DNA of 64,000 bases from Streptomyces sp. MBT53 (GCF_016654115.1 NZ_JAEQAZ010000002.1:1-64000), one strand, 5' to 3'. Positions 54,039-63,308 are shown, counted from the stretch's first letter. Notes: generated from the letters alone by a model not told the origin. Translations and numbers: made by a program.

Positions 54039-55383
54039 GCATCCGCCGTGCGACCCGCCCGTGGTCCCGCAGCACATCTCCCAGCGCGGGCAGCGCCGGT
54101 TCACCGCGGTCGACCAGGACCCGCCCACCCACGACCGTGGTCCACGCCCGCGCCGGTCCGCAGCGCAGCCACGCCTCGACGGGGTCGCTCAGCGCGCCGG
54201 CCAGGGCGACTTCGTGCAGGTCCCAGACGACCAGGTCGGCACACGCGCCCGGCCGCAGGTGCCCCAGTTCGTCGGCACGGCCCAGGCAGCGCGCCGAGCC
54301 GCGGGTCGCGATGTCGAGGGCGTCGCGCGCGGTCATCGCACCGGGTCCGCCCCGATAGCGGCCCAGCAACAGCGCACCCCGGGTCTCCATCCAGAGTGAG
54401 GCGTGGTCGGTCGAAGCCGAGCCGTCGCAGCCGATGCCGACGGGCAGGCCGAGTTCGCGCATCTCCTTCACCCGGGCCGTGCCGCCGCCGATGAGCATGT
54501 TGGAGCTGGGGCAGTGCGCCACACCGACACCGGCGGCGGCGAGGCGGCGCAGTTCGTCGTCGTTCGGGTAGATGCAGTGCGCGACCCAGGTGCGGTCGCT
54601 CATCCACCCGGTGTCCTCGAAGTACTCGACGGGCCGGCAGCCGTAGGTCTCCAGGCAGTACGTGTCCTCGTCCCGGTCCTCGGCGAGGTGGGTGTGCAGC
54701 CGTACGTCGTACCGTTCGGCGAGTTCCGCGGTCGCCGTCATCACGTCCTTGGTGACCGAGAACGGCGAGCAGGGCGCGAGCGCGACCCGGATCAGCGCGC
54801 CCGGTGCCGGGTCGTGGTGAGCCTTGATGAGCCGCTCGCTGTCGGCGAGCACCTCGTCCGTGCTCTGGGTGACGCTTCTCGGCGGCAGTCCCCCGTCCTC
54901 CACCGACCGCGTCATCGAACCGCGGGTCGCGTGGAACCGGAAGCCGATGTCGCGGGCGGCGCGGATCTCGGCGTCGACCAGGTAGGGGCGCGGATGCACA
55001 TAGAGGTGGTCGGAGGATGTGGTGCAGCCGCCCATGAGGAGTTCCGCCATACCGACGTACGCCGACACGTACGCGGCCTCCTCGTCGAGGCTCGCCCACA
55101 GCGGGTAGAGCGTGGTCAGCCAGTCGAAGAGGGTGCCGTTGACGGCGGGCGCGTAGGAGCGGGTGAGGTTCTGGTAGATGTGGTGATGGGTGTTGATCAG
55201 GCCCGGGGTGACGAGCCGCCCGGCGGCCGAGACGGTCGTAGCGGCTTCGGGCTCGGCCCCTCCCGCACCGACGGCGGTGACCCGACCACCCGTGACGGCG
55301 ACCCAGCCGCCCGGGATCTCCCGATCCCCGTCCACGACGAGCAGTTGGGCGTCCTTGACCAGCAGATCCACGGCTGACGACAT
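54025..55383 (-). CDS. 8-oxoguanine deaminase (amidohydrolase/ATZ-TRZ family)
   Basis: A 452-residue deaminase. Metal-binding NTHHHIYQN at residues 64-72, LHTHLAEDRDED with the catalytic His/Glu, AHCIYPND, HCPSSNM and the metal Asp in GCDGSASTDHASLW. This matches the 8-oxoguanine deaminase group, which converts 8-oxoguanine to urate in purine salvage or catabolism; guanine or hydroxyatrazine-type activity is the alternative. ATG start. No other purine gene is adjacent here. Confidence 0.87.
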   Translation of the reverse strand: MSSAVDLLVKDAQLLVVDGDREIPGGWVAVTGGRVTAVGAGGAEPEAATTVSAAGRLVTPGLINTHHHIYQNLTRSYAPAVNGTLFDWLTTLYPLWASLDEEAAYVSAYVGMAELLMGGCTTSSDHLYVHPRPYLVDAEIRAARDIGFRFHATRGSMTRSVEDGGLPPRSVTQSTDEVLADSERLIKAHHDPAPGALIRVALAPCSPFSVTKDVMTATAELAERYDVRLHTHLAEDRDEDTYCLETYGCRPVEYFEDTGWMSDRTWVAHCIYPNDDELRRLAAAGVGVAHCPSSNMLIGGGTARVKEMRELGLPVGIGCDGSASTDHASLWMETRGALLLGRYRGGPGAMTARDALDIATRGSARCLGRADELGHLRPGACADLVVWDLHEVALAGALSDPVEAWLRCGPARAWTTVVGGRVLVDRGEPALPALGDVLRDHGRVARRMQRGV

Positions 55384-55486
55384 GCCGCCATGGTAGGCGC
55401 GTGGCGCGGCACGAGTCTGGCGAGTCCTCCGATGTCACACGTACGGTGTGATCTTCCGCGCTCACCCTTCGCAAAGGTGGTCATCG

Positions 55487-56455
55487 ATGGCCCTGTTCGA
55501 CCTTCCGCTCGGCGAACTCCGTGAGTACCGCAGCGAGTCCGCCGAGCCTGAGGACTTCGACGCCTTCTGGTCCAAGACCCTCCAGGAGGCCCGCGAGCAC
55601 GATCTCGACGCCCGCTTCGAGGAGGTCGACACGGGGCTGTCCACGGTTCGGGTGTACGACGTGACGTTCGCCGGGTTCGGCGGTCACCCCGTGAAGGGCT
55701 GGCTGCGGCTACCGGCCGACGCGGACCGACCCCTGCCGCTGGTCGTGGAGTTCGTCGGATACGGCGGCGGGCGGGGGCTCCCGCACGAGAACCTGCTGTG
55801 GGCGTCGACCGGCCGCGCGCACTTCATCATGGACACGCGCGGTCAGGGCAGCGCGTGGGGCGGCGGCGGTGGCACCCCGGACCCGGTGGGCGGGGCGCCC
55901 GCGTACCCCGGCTTCATGACCCGGGGCATCGACGCCCCCGAGAACTACTACTACCGCCGGGTGTTCACGGACGGGGTGCGTGCCGTGGAGGCGGCCCGCT
56001 CGCACCCGTCGGTCGACCCCGCGCGCACGGTGGCCCTCGGCGCCAGCCAGGGCGGCGGCATCACCGTCGCCGTGGGCGGGCTGGTCGGCGACCTGGCCGG
56101 GATCGCGCCGGACGTGCCGTTCCTGTGCGACTACCCGCGCGCGGTGACCCTCACGAACCGCGACCCGTACCGGGAGATCGGCAACTACCTGAAGACCCAT
56201 CGTGGCCGCACCGAGGAGGTGCTGCGCACGCTCTCGTACTTCGACGGCGTCCATTTCGCGGCCCGTGGCCGCGCCCCGGCCCTCTTCTCGACCGGCCTGG
56301 AGGACGAGACCTGCCCGCCCTCGACCGTGTTCGCCGCGTTCAACGCCTGGGCGCACGAGGACAAGAAGATCGAGGTCTACGACTTCAACGACCATGAGGG
56401 CGGCGGCCCTTACCAGGAGGCGGCCAAGCTGGACTGGCTGCGGTCGTACGTCTGA
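55487..56455 (+). CDS. Acetyl xylan esterase / cephalosporin-C deacetylase family protein
   Basis: A 322-residue alpha/beta hydrolase of carbohydrate esterase family 7. Oxyanion-hole YGGGRGLPHE, catalytic Ser in LGASQGGGI, Asp in GLEDETCPPST and His in FNDHEGGGPY. No signal peptide, so it acts inside on short acetylated sugars or on cephalosporin-like acetyl esters. GTGATC…AAAGG upstream of the ATG. Overlaps nothing; the SnoaL-like gene follows after 11 bp in the same direction. Confidence 0.93.
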   Translation: MALFDLPLGELREYRSESAEPEDFDAFWSKTLQEAREHDLDARFEEVDTGLSTVRVYDVTFAGFGGHPVKGWLRLPADADRPLPLVVEFVGYGGGRGLPHENLLWASTGRAHFIMDTRGQGSAWGGGGGTPDPVGGAPAYPGFMTRGIDAPENYYYRRVFTDGVRAVEAARSHPSVDPARTVALGASQGGGITVAVGGLVGDLAGIAPDVPFLCDYPRAVTLTNRDPYREIGNYLKTHRGRTEEVLRTLSYFDGVHFAARGRAPALFSTGLEDETCPPSTVFAAFNAWAHEDKKIEVYDFNDHEGGGPYQEAAKLDWLRSYV

Positions 56456-56466
56456 GAGGCGCCCCT

Positions 56467-56877
56467 ATGGACATGGCCACCGACGAGGCCGCCGGGCGGT
56501 TCGTGCGCGTCTGGACCCGCGCCTGGGCGGAGCACGACGTGGACGCGCTGCTGGAGCTGTATGCCGAGGACTGCGTCCACCGCTCGATGCCGTTCCGCGA
56601 ACCGCACCGGGGGCGGGCCGAGTTGGCCGCGTATCTGCGCTGGTCGTTCGCGGCGGAGCGGGTGGGCGACGTGCGGTTCTCGGCGCCGGTCGTCGGGCAA
56701 CACGGCGTCGCAGTAGCCGAGTTCAGGGTCCTGGCCGAGGAGGACGGTGAGCCGTCCACGCTCGCCGGCTGCGTCTTCGTGCGCTTCGACGCGGCCGGGC
56801 TGGCCGTGGAGACCCGCGACTACTGGCACACGGAACCGGGTCACCGGGAGCCTTCGGGCACGCTGTTCCTCGACTGA
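56467..56877 (+). CDS. SnoaL/NTF2-like nuclear-transport-factor-2 family protein
   Basis: A 136-residue small cone-fold protein: WTRAWAEHDVDALLELYAEDCVHRSMPF, EPHRGRAELAAYLRWSFA, and FVRFDAAGLAVETRDYWHTEPG. Members act as isomerases, cyclases or sensors, or merely bind ligands; activity cannot be read here. It follows the acetyl xylan esterase by 11 bp and is probably co-transcribed with it. Confidence 0.85.
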   Translation: MDMATDEAAGRFVRVWTRAWAEHDVDALLELYAEDCVHRSMPFREPHRGRAELAAYLRWSFAAERVGDVRFSAPVVGQHGVAVAEFRVLAEEDGEPSTLAGCVFVRFDAAGLAVETRDYWHTEPGHREPSGTLFLD

Positions 56878-56900
56878 ACGTACGACACCTTCCACCCAGT

Positions 56901-56912
56901 CCGACCAGTCGG
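56901..56912. promoter_or_regulatory. TetR-type palindrome CCGACCAGTCGG upstream of the serine hydrolase
   Basis: A 5+5 palindrome with TATGTT directly after it as a possible -10, 64 bp before the start codon. It resembles the CGACCGGTCG site at 17873; a shared regulator outside the window is possible. Confidence 0.45.
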
Positions 56913-56975
56913 TATGTTCAGGGGGTCCGGGTCGCAGCGTCGCGGCCCGGAGCCACGGCGGACCACGGAGGCACC

Positions 56976-58142
56976 ATGTCCGAGCACCAGCCAGCCATCG
57001 ACGGCCACTGCGACCCCCGCTTCACGGCGGTCCGCACGGCGTTCGAGGAGAACTTCCGGGACCGCGACGAGCTGGGCGCCGCCGTGACCGTCACCCTCGA
57101 CGGCGAGACTGTGGTCGACCTGTGGGGCGGCTGGGCCGACGCGGCACGGACCCGCCCCTGGGAGCGGGACACGCTGGTCAACGTCTGGTCCACGACCAAG
57201 GGCCCGGTGGCCCTGTGCGCCCACATCCTCGCCGACCGGGGCCTGCTCGACCTCGACGCCCGAGTGGCCACGTACTGGCCGGAGTTCGCAGCCGCCGGCA
57301 AGGAGGACATTCTCGTACGACACCTGCTCTCGCACCGCGCGGGACTGGCCGGCCTGCGCGAGCCGCACTCCCTCGCGCAGCTCTACGACTGGGAGTTGAC
57401 GACCCAGCGGCTCGCCGCCATGGAGCCCTGGTGGGAGCCGGGGACGCGGTCCGGGTACCACGCGCTCACCTACGGCTTCCTCGTCGGCGAAGTCGTGCGC
57501 CGCGTCTCGGGGTTGCTCCCGGGGGCGTTCCTGGAGCGGGAGGTCACCGGCCCGCTCGGGATCGACTTCACCATCGGACTGCCGGAGAAGGAGGCGGGCC
57601 GGGCGGCCGAGCTGGTGCATCCGCCCGTCGCGTCGAGCAGTGAACAGGCCGCGATCTTCAGCCAGTTGGCACCCGCCGCCATCGCCGCGCTGACCAACCC
57701 GATCGCGGGCGCGGCCGAGGCCAACACCCCGGAGTGGCGCGCGGCGGAGATCCCGGCGGCGAACGGCCACGGCACCGCGCGTGCGGTCGCCGCGCTCTAC
57801 GGCGTCTTCGCCGGACGCGGCTCCTACGGCGGCCACCGCGTCCTCTCCCCCGAGGCGGCCGAGCGGGTGCGCGAGGGCCAGGGCAGCTGCCGTGACCTGG
57901 TGCTGGGCGCGGGCTTCGCGCACGAGACGGAGATCGGGCTCGGCCTGTGGCTCAGCGGCCCGAACGGCTCGTACGGTCCCGACCCGAGGGCTTTCGGACA
58001 CGACGGGTTCGGCGGCTCCTGCGGTCTCGCCGACCCGGACGCCGGGGTGTCGCTGGGCTACGTGATGAACCGCATGGGGCCTCATATCGCCGACGACCCA
58101 AGGAAGTCGGCGCTGATCGACGCCCTGTACGGGGCGCTGTGA
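56976..58142 (+). CDS. Class C beta-lactamase-like serine hydrolase (EstB type)
   Basis: A 388-residue penicillin-binding-protein-like hydrolase. SxxK motif STTK at residues 72-75 (Ser72 nucleophile, Lys75), YxN-type YHALTYG for the second motif, and a C-terminal HDGFGGS box. No signal peptide is visible, so an esterase in the cytoplasm is more likely than a beta-lactamase. ATG with GGAGG. The upstream palindrome suggests TetR control. Confidence 0.9.
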   Translation: MSEHQPAIDGHCDPRFTAVRTAFEENFRDRDELGAAVTVTLDGETVVDLWGGWADAARTRPWERDTLVNVWSTTKGPVALCAHILADRGLLDLDARVATYWPEFAAAGKEDILVRHLLSHRAGLAGLREPHSLAQLYDWELTTQRLAAMEPWWEPGTRSGYHALTYGFLVGEVVRRVSGLLPGAFLEREVTGPLGIDFTIGLPEKEAGRAAELVHPPVASSSEQAAIFSQLAPAAIAALTNPIAGAAEANTPEWRAAEIPAANGHGTARAVAALYGVFAGRGSYGGHRVLSPEAAERVREGQGSCRDLVLGAGFAHETEIGLGLWLSGPNGSYGPDPRAFGHDGFGGSCGLADPDAGVSLGYVMNRMGPHIADDPRKSALIDALYGAL

Positions 58143-58196
58143 GGAGTGATCGGCGCGGGTCGGTTTCGGCCTAACTGCCCTGCCGCTCTTCCCTGG

Positions 58197-58208
58197 TGGT
58201 TTAGACCA
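58197..58208. promoter_or_regulatory. dre-like GntR operator TGGTTTAGACCA
   Basis: TGGTTTAGACCA differs by one base from the DasR-type core TGGTCTAGACCA; the flanks match partly. It lies 89-100 bp before the GntR gene, so autoregulation by that protein, or control by DasR, is possible. Confidence 0.55.
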
Positions 58209-58296
58209 ATGCTAGATCTGGTCGCGCAACGAGCCCGCACGGCTACGTTTCGTCACCAGTTCTGCCCTCAGTCTTGTCACCCTCAGGAGGCGCGGC

Positions 58297-59037
58297 ATGG
58301 CCCGCACCACCCCCCACCACCCGACCGCCGACGACCAGCCCCTCTACGGCAAGGTCGCCACCGAACTGCTCGCCGAACTCCACGACGGCACCATCCCCCC
58401 AGGTGAACGCCTGCCCGGCGAGCGGCAGTTGGCCGAACACTTCCAGGTCAGCCGGGAGACCGTACGCCAGGCGCTGGAGGTGCTGCGCCGGGACGGCCTG
58501 GTCGCCACCGACCGGCGTGGCAGCCACGCCACACTGCCCGGTCTGCCCGTCGAGACCCCGTCCTCCCTCACCTTCCCGGTCGGCGCCCGCAGCACCGACC
58601 CGACCGGCTTCGACCGGACCTCGGTGACCTGGGAGACGCCCCCGCCCGAGCACGCCGAGGCCCTGCGGATCGCCCCGCACCGCCCGACCCTGGTGCACCG
58701 CTACGCGTCCGCGGCGGCCGACGGCAGCGGACTGCGCACGGCCGTCACGTCCTTCTCGGCGGTGGCGCTGGCCGAGGTGGAGGAACTCGCCCGCTACCGC
58801 GACCGCGCCGACGGCTCCGCCTCCGCCCAACTCCGGCGCGCCTACGACTGGATGCGCCGGGCCGGTCTGACCCTGCACCACCGGGACGCCATCACCCAGG
58901 TCCCGAACGCGCCCTCGGTGCGGGTGACCCGCCGCGTGCACGACCAGTACGCGCGCCCGCTGGAGATAACCGATCTGGTGGTGGAGGCCCAACAGGACGC
59001 TCTGATCTACGAGTTCACGGTTCCGTCGGCGGACTGA
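58297..59037 (+). CDS. GntR-family (HutC subfamily) transcriptional regulator
   Basis: A 246-residue regulator. N-terminal winged HTH (about 12-80: PLYGKVATELLAELHDG, PGERLPGERQLAEHFQVSRETVRQALEVLRRDGL) and a C-terminal UTRA ligand domain (about 95-240, ending EITDLVVEAQQDALIYEF). GGAGG lies upstream of the ATG. The dre-like site upstream suggests it senses a sugar phosphate or related ligand. Terminator shared with helR follows. Confidence 0.92.
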   Translation: MARTTPHHPTADDQPLYGKVATELLAELHDGTIPPGERLPGERQLAEHFQVSRETVRQALEVLRRDGLVATDRRGSHATLPGLPVETPSSLTFPVGARSTDPTGFDRTSVTWETPPPEHAEALRIAPHRPTLVHRYASAAADGSGLRTAVTSFSAVALAEVEELARYRDRADGSASAQLRRAYDWMRRAGLTLHHRDAITQVPNAPSVRVTRRVHDQYARPLEITDLVVEAQQDALIYEFTVPSAD

Positions 59038-59054
59038 ACCCCGGGGCGGAACAT

Positions 59055-59092
59055 GGCGCGCGGCGGACCCGGTCCCGAACTCGCCGCGCGCC
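59055..59092. terminator. Bidirectional terminator between gntR-type gene and helR
   Basis: A perfect 11-bp stem GGCGCGCGGCG / CGCCGCGCGCC with a 16-nt loop between two convergent genes. Confidence 0.75.
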
Positions 59093-59100
59093 GACCAGCG

Positions 59101-61275
59101 TTACGCGCTCGTCAGCACGACGAGCTGCTGAGTCGCCCGGGTCATCGCCACATAGTGGTCGACGGCCCCTTCGATGCCCTCGCCGAACTTCTCCGGGTCG
59201 ACGAGCACGACCAGGTCGAACTCAAGTCCCTTGGACAGCTCGGGAGTCAGCGACCGGACACGCGAAGTCGCCCGGAAGGCGGGGTCCCCGATCACACAGG
59301 CGATCCCCTCGGTGTGTGCGGCGAGCCAGGTGTCGAGGACCGACTCCAGGTCCGAGACGGGTCCGTGGCCGACGGGGATGCCGCTGCCGCGGATCGAGGT
59401 CGGTACGTTGGCGTCCGGGAGGACCGCACGGATGACCGGCTCGGCCTCCGTCATGATCTCTTCCGGGGTGCGGTAATTGATGGTCAGGGACGCCAAGTTG
59501 ATCCGGTCGAGCCCGATCCGCTTCAGCCGCTCCTGCCACGACTCGGTGAAGCCGTGCCGGGCCTGGGCGCGGTCACCGACGACGGTGAAACTGCGGGACG
59601 GGCAGCGCAGCAGCAGCATCTGCCATTCCGCGTCGGTGAGTTCCTGGGCCTCGTCCACGACGATGTGCGCGAACGGCCCGGCGAGCAGGTCCGGTTCGAT
59701 GCCGGGCTGGGCCGCCTCGTCGATCAGGGCGTCGCGCAGATCCTGTCCGTGCAGCATCCCCATCGCGCCCTCGCTCTCGTCGATCTCGACGTTCTGCAGC
59801 AGGCTGTCGATGACGTCGGTACGACGAGCGTGTTCAGCGGCTACGGCCGCTTCCTGCCGGCGCTTGCGGCGCGCCGACTCCGGGTCGCCGAGCCGCTGTC
59901 GCGCCGCGTCGAGCAGCGGCAGGTCGGACACCGTCCAGGCCTGGGCGTCCGCGCGCTGCAACCGCTGGACGTCCTCGCGGCTCAACGAGGGGGCGCACTT
60001 GCGCAGATAGGCCGACACCGTCCACAAGTCCCCTACCAGGTCGGCCGCTTCGAGCAGCGGCCATGCGCGGTTGAAGGCGGTGAGCAGTTCGCGGTTCTGG
60101 CGCAGCGACTTGCGGAGCAGGGCGGGGGTGACCGCGCCGTCCTGGGCGGGGGTGGTGTCCTCGTGCTTCTCGACCAGGATGGTGAGCAGTTCCTGCCAGA
60201 CCTGCTCGCGTCCCTCGTTGTGCGGGGTGCCGGGTTCGGCCGCCTCGAACGCCACGGCCCAGTCCTCCGCGCTGAGCCAGATGTCGGACCAGTGGGTGGT
60301 GACGTTCATGCCCTTGGTGGGCGGCTCCTCGTAGAACCGGACGGCGGGTTCGATCGCCCGCACCAGTTCCACGGACGACTTCAGCCGGGCCACCTCCGGA
60401 TCGGCCTCGATGCCCGCAGCCGCCCCCTCCGCCACGAGGTCCCGCAGGATGCAGGTCTGCACGCCCTCCTCGCCGAGGCTGGGGAGGACGTCGGCGACGT
60501 AGTCCAGGTAGGGCCGGTGCGGACCGACGAACAGGACACCGCCCCTGCGATGACCCAGGCGCGGGTCGGAGTACAGGAGGTAGGCGGAGCGGTGCAGGGC
60601 GACGACGGTCTTGCCGGTGCCGGGACCACCGTCGACGACGAGCGCACCGCGTGATCCCGCGCGGATGATGGCGTCCTGGTCGGCCTGGATGGTGCCGAGC
60701 ACATCGCGCATCCGGCCCGAGCGGTTGCCGCCGAGGCTCGCGATGAACGCGGACTGGTCGTCGAGCGCGGCGTGCCCGACGAAGCCGTCCGCCGTGAACA
60801 CCTCGTCCCAGTAGTCGCTGATCCGACCGCGCGTCCAGCGGTAACTGCGGCGGCTCGCCAGCCCCATCGGGTTGGCGTGGGTGGCGCCGAAGAACGGCTC
60901 GGCCGCCGGGGACCGCCAGTCCAGCAGCAGCCGTCGGCCCGTGCTGTCCGTGAGACCGAGCCGCCCGATGTAGACGGGCTCGGATGTGTTGGCATCGACC
61001 ATGTGGCCGAGACACAGGTCCAGGCCGAAGCGTCGTAGGGTCCGCAGCCGTGTGGTGAGCCGGTGGATCTCCGTGTCCCGGTCCATCGCCGCCCGGCCGA
61101 TGCCACCGGGCGCCCTGCGCTCGGCGTCGAGCTGCTCGGTCAGTTCCGCGATCGACTGGTCGAGGCACTCCGCGATCGCCACGAAGTGCTGCTCGTCACC
61201 GGCGATCAGCGCCGGGGCGGCCTTGGCGGAGAGCCGGTCGGGGAGGTCGAAGGCGCTGGTGGTCAGGGGGTTCAC
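59101..61275 (-). CDS. helR: RNA polymerase recycling ATPase HelR (rifamycin resistance)
   Basis: A 724-residue UvrD/Rep-like helicase-fold ATPase of the HelD/HelR group. HelR strips RNA polymerase and displaces bound rifamycin, conferring tolerance. Walker A GGPGTGKTVVALHR, GDRAQARHGFTESWQERL, and C-terminal TPELSKGLEFDLVVLVDPE and MTRATQQLVVL are visible. The GTG at VNPLTTSAFDLP (61275) was chosen because family members begin there; an earlier GTG at 61395 overlaps the rgt stop as GTGA and would add 40 low-complexity residues (PNPAHEKPNPEHEN). It follows rgt in one operon headed by an RAE. Confidence 0.9.
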   Translation of the reverse strand: MNPLTTSAFDLPDRLSAKAAPALIAGDEQHFVAIAECLDQSIAELTEQLDAERRAPGGIGRAAMDRDTEIHRLTTRLRTLRRFGLDLCLGHMVDANTSEPVYIGRLGLTDSTGRRLLLDWRSPAAEPFFGATHANPMGLASRRSYRWTRGRISDYWDEVFTADGFVGHAALDDQSAFIASLGGNRSGRMRDVLGTIQADQDAIIRAGSRGALVVDGGPGTGKTVVALHRSAYLLYSDPRLGHRRGGVLFVGPHRPYLDYVADVLPSLGEEGVQTCILRDLVAEGAAAGIEADPEVARLKSSVELVRAIEPAVRFYEEPPTKGMNVTTHWSDIWLSAEDWAVAFEAAEPGTPHNEGREQVWQELLTILVEKHEDTTPAQDGAVTPALLRKSLRQNRELLTAFNRAWPLLEAADLVGDLWTVSAYLRKCAPSLSREDVQRLQRADAQAWTVSDLPLLDAARQRLGDPESARRKRRQEAAVAAEHARRTDVIDSLLQNVEIDESEGAMGMLHGQDLRDALIDEAAQPGIEPDLLAGPFAHIVVDEAQELTDAEWQMLLLRCPSRSFTVVGDRAQARHGFTESWQERLKRIGLDRINLASLTINYRTPEEIMTEAEPVIRAVLPDANVPTSIRGSGIPVGHGPVSDLESVLDTWLAAHTEGIACVIGDPAFRATSRVRSLTPELSKGLEFDLVVLVDPEKFGEGIEGAVDHYVAMTRATQQLVVLTSA

Positions 61276-61391
61276 GGCATCAATTCCGTTCTGAGGTCGC
61301 TCACGGCCGTGCGGGCGGCAGGCCGTGGGGACCGGTGCGTACGGGTTCTCGTGTTCGGGGTTCGGCTTCTCGTGTGCGGGGTTCGGCCGGT

Positions 61392-62627
61392 TCACGCGCG
61401 CGTGGGCGGCCTTTCCCCGCCGGCCGGGTCGAGGAGCATCTTCGCGGCCACTGTCGTCCCGTCGGTGCGGAGCAGGCCGGCCACAGTCCGTGCCCGGTCC
61501 CGGATCTCGGGGGCCAGGACGGTGGTGAGCGCGGCCGACAGGGAGTCGTAGGTCGGTGTCGGACCGTCGTGTGCGACGCCGATGCCCAGCTCGGCCACCC
61601 GTGCCGCCCAGTATGGCTGGTCCACGATCTGCGGCACGACCACCTGGGGCGCGCCGGACATGGTGGCCGCCGTCGTGGTGCCCGCCCCACCGTGGTGTAC
61701 GACGGCTGCCACCCGCCCGAACAGCGCCTGGTGATTGACCTCACCCACCACGAAGCAGTCGTCCCGGTCGTCGACGGCGGCCAGTTGCGCCCAGCCACGG
61801 CCGAGGACGACCCGGCGGCCCTTCGCCCGCACCGCCGCGATGGCGTCCCTGCCGACATCCGGCGAGGTACGTAGGGCCATGCTGCCGAAGCCCACGTACA
61901 CCGGCGGCTCGCCCGCCTTCAGGAACGCCTCCAGATCCGCGGGGAGCGGGCGTTCGTCGGGCAGGATCCACGGTCCGGTCACCACCAGGTCGAGATCCGT
62001 CTGGTCCTGCCACGGGAACAGGTCCGGGTCCGCTGCCAGCCACGGCCGCTCGGTGAACGCGTGGTCGCGGACGTTGTCGACCGGCGGCAGGCCGATCGCC
62101 GCCCGGTGCCGGTTCTCCGCCTCGCGGTACAGGGCGTTCACCCGCTGGGCGTCCTCCTCCCACAGCACCTTGATGTCGGTCTCCTCCGCCGAGGACTGGT
62201 GGCCGGGCCGCGACATCGGCCGGTACTTCGACGACGGCAGCCCGGCCGTGTGGAAGCAGGCGAACACATAGCGGATGCCCAGTTTCTCGGCCACCGAGCG
62301 GGCACCGGTCGGCATCAGACCGCTCGCCAGCAGCACATCGCACCCCTCGGCCGCCGGCAGCAGCGTCTCGTACCGGGCGGCCACCAGCTCGGGCGCGAGC
62401 CGGAACGCGGTCGCCGCCGTCGGCGGCTTCGCCCCGGTCACCACCGAGCGCACCGACGGCCCGAGCGGCAGCAGCGGCACCCCGGCCCGGTCCAGCAGCT
62501 CCACGAACTCCTCGTCCGGCGGCGCGGCCACGCTCACCTCCGCGCCGAGTTCCAGCAGTCGGGCCGCGAGTCCCGCGACGGGTTCGACATCCCCGCGCGA
62601 TCCCCACGTCGTCAACAGCACACGCAT
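61392..62627 (-). CDS. rgt: Rifamycin glycosyltransferase (GT-B)
   Basis: A 411-residue UDP-sugar-dependent macrolide-type glycosyltransferase. N-terminal MRVLLTTWGSRGDVEPVAGLA acceptor domain and C-terminal donor site VVHHGGAGTTTAATMSGAPQVVVPQIVDQ. The family member Rgt attaches glucose to rifampin. Assignment to rifamycin rests on the RAE sequence upstream and on helR in the same operon. GGGAG precedes the ATG; an in-frame ATG nine codons upstream is possible. Confidence 0.85.
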   Translation of the reverse strand: MRVLLTTWGSRGDVEPVAGLAARLLELGAEVSVAAPPDEEFVELLDRAGVPLLPLGPSVRSVVTGAKPPTAATAFRLAPELVAARYETLLPAAEGCDVLLASGLMPTGARSVAEKLGIRYVFACFHTAGLPSSKYRPMSRPGHQSSAEETDIKVLWEEDAQRVNALYREAENRHRAAIGLPPVDNVRDHAFTERPWLAADPDLFPWQDQTDLDLVVTGPWILPDERPLPADLEAFLKAGEPPVYVGFGSMALRTSPDVGRDAIAAVRAKGRRVVLGRGWAQLAAVDDRDDCFVVGEVNHQALFGRVAAVVHHGGAGTTTAATMSGAPQVVVPQIVDQPYWAARVAELGIGVAHDGPTPTYDSLSAALTTVLAPEIRDRARTVAGLLRTDGTTVAAKMLLDPAGGERPPTRA

Positions 62628-62685
62628 TCCGCGACTCCCATTTCCGCAGGTCATGCCCTCAGGCCGGACATTCTGCGGTACGACG

Positions 62686-62705
62686 GGGGCCTTGCCGCAA
62701 GCCCC
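62686..62705 (-). promoter_or_regulatory. Rifamycin-associated element (RAE)
   Basis: On the minus strand the sequence is GGGGCTTGCGGCAAGGCCCC, which equals the RAE consensus as I recall it. RAEs are found upstream of rifamycin-inducible inactivation genes and helR in actinomycetes. It lies 59 bp upstream of rgt; TTGCGG inside it may be the -35, with CAGAAT as -10. Confidence 0.88.
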
Positions 62706-62809
62706 CCGGTGCGCTATACGTTAAGAAGGGAAGAGGAGTGGACACGCCTCCCTTTCCGCCATCCCCCACAGCCCTCGCGAAACTCGCGGCGAAAAAACCT
62801 GCCCGCCGA

Positions 62810-62836
62810 TGTCGAGAACCCGCGCCCGGCTCCGTC
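62810..62836 (+). promoter_or_regulatory. Candidate ECF42-type promoter
   Basis: TGTCGA (62810-62815), 17 nt, CGTC (62833-62836). ECF42 sigma factors recognise TGTCGA at -35 and a CGA/TC element at -10. It lies 53 bp upstream of the YciI gene, which is followed by the sigma factor itself: an autoregulated ECF42 pair. Confidence 0.72.
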
Positions 62837-62888
62837 CCCGAGGTGAACGCGACCACAATGGCTCGCACCGGCACCGAGGAGAACGACC

Positions 62889-63308
62889 ATGGCCAAGTAC
62901 CTGCTGCTGAAGCACTACCGCGGCGCCCCCGCCGCCGTGAACGACGTCCCCATGGACCAGTGGACGCCCGAGGAGATCACGGCCCACGTGCAGTACATGA
63001 ACGACTTCGCGGCCCGTCTCGAGAAGACCGGCGAGTACGTCGACAGCCAGGCCCTCTCGCCCGAGGGGACGTTCGTCCGCTACGACGGCGAGGGGCGCCC
63101 GCCGGTCACCGACGGCCCGTTCGCCGAGACCAAGGACGTCATCGCCGGCTGGATGATCATCGACGTCGACAGCTACGAGCGGGCTGTGGAGCTGGCCGGT
63201 GAGCTGTCGGCCGCCCCCGGTGCCGGTGGCAAGCCGATCCACGAGTGGCTGGAGCTGCGCCCGTTCCTGGGCGTGCACTCCACCACCACGGACTGCACCT
63301 TCAAGTGA
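62889..63308 (+). CDS. YciI/DGPF-domain protein, partner of an ECF42 sigma factor
   Basis: A 139-residue protein with the DGPF motif (VTDGPFAETKDVIAGW) that names the YCII-related family. The start MAKYLLLKHYRG and the end FLGVHSTTTDCTF are typical. Such proteins accompany ECF42 sigma genes in actinobacteria; their role is unknown, perhaps in a shared redox or metabolic sensor circuit. ATG with GAGGAG upstream. The stop overlaps the sigma start by 4 bp (GTGA). Confidence 0.9.
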   Translation: MAKYLLLKHYRGAPAAVNDVPMDQWTPEEITAHVQYMNDFAARLEKTGEYVDSQALSPEGTFVRYDGEGRPPVTDGPFAETKDVIAGWMIIDVDSYERAVELAGELSAAPGAGGKPIHEWLELRPFLGVHSTTTDCTFK

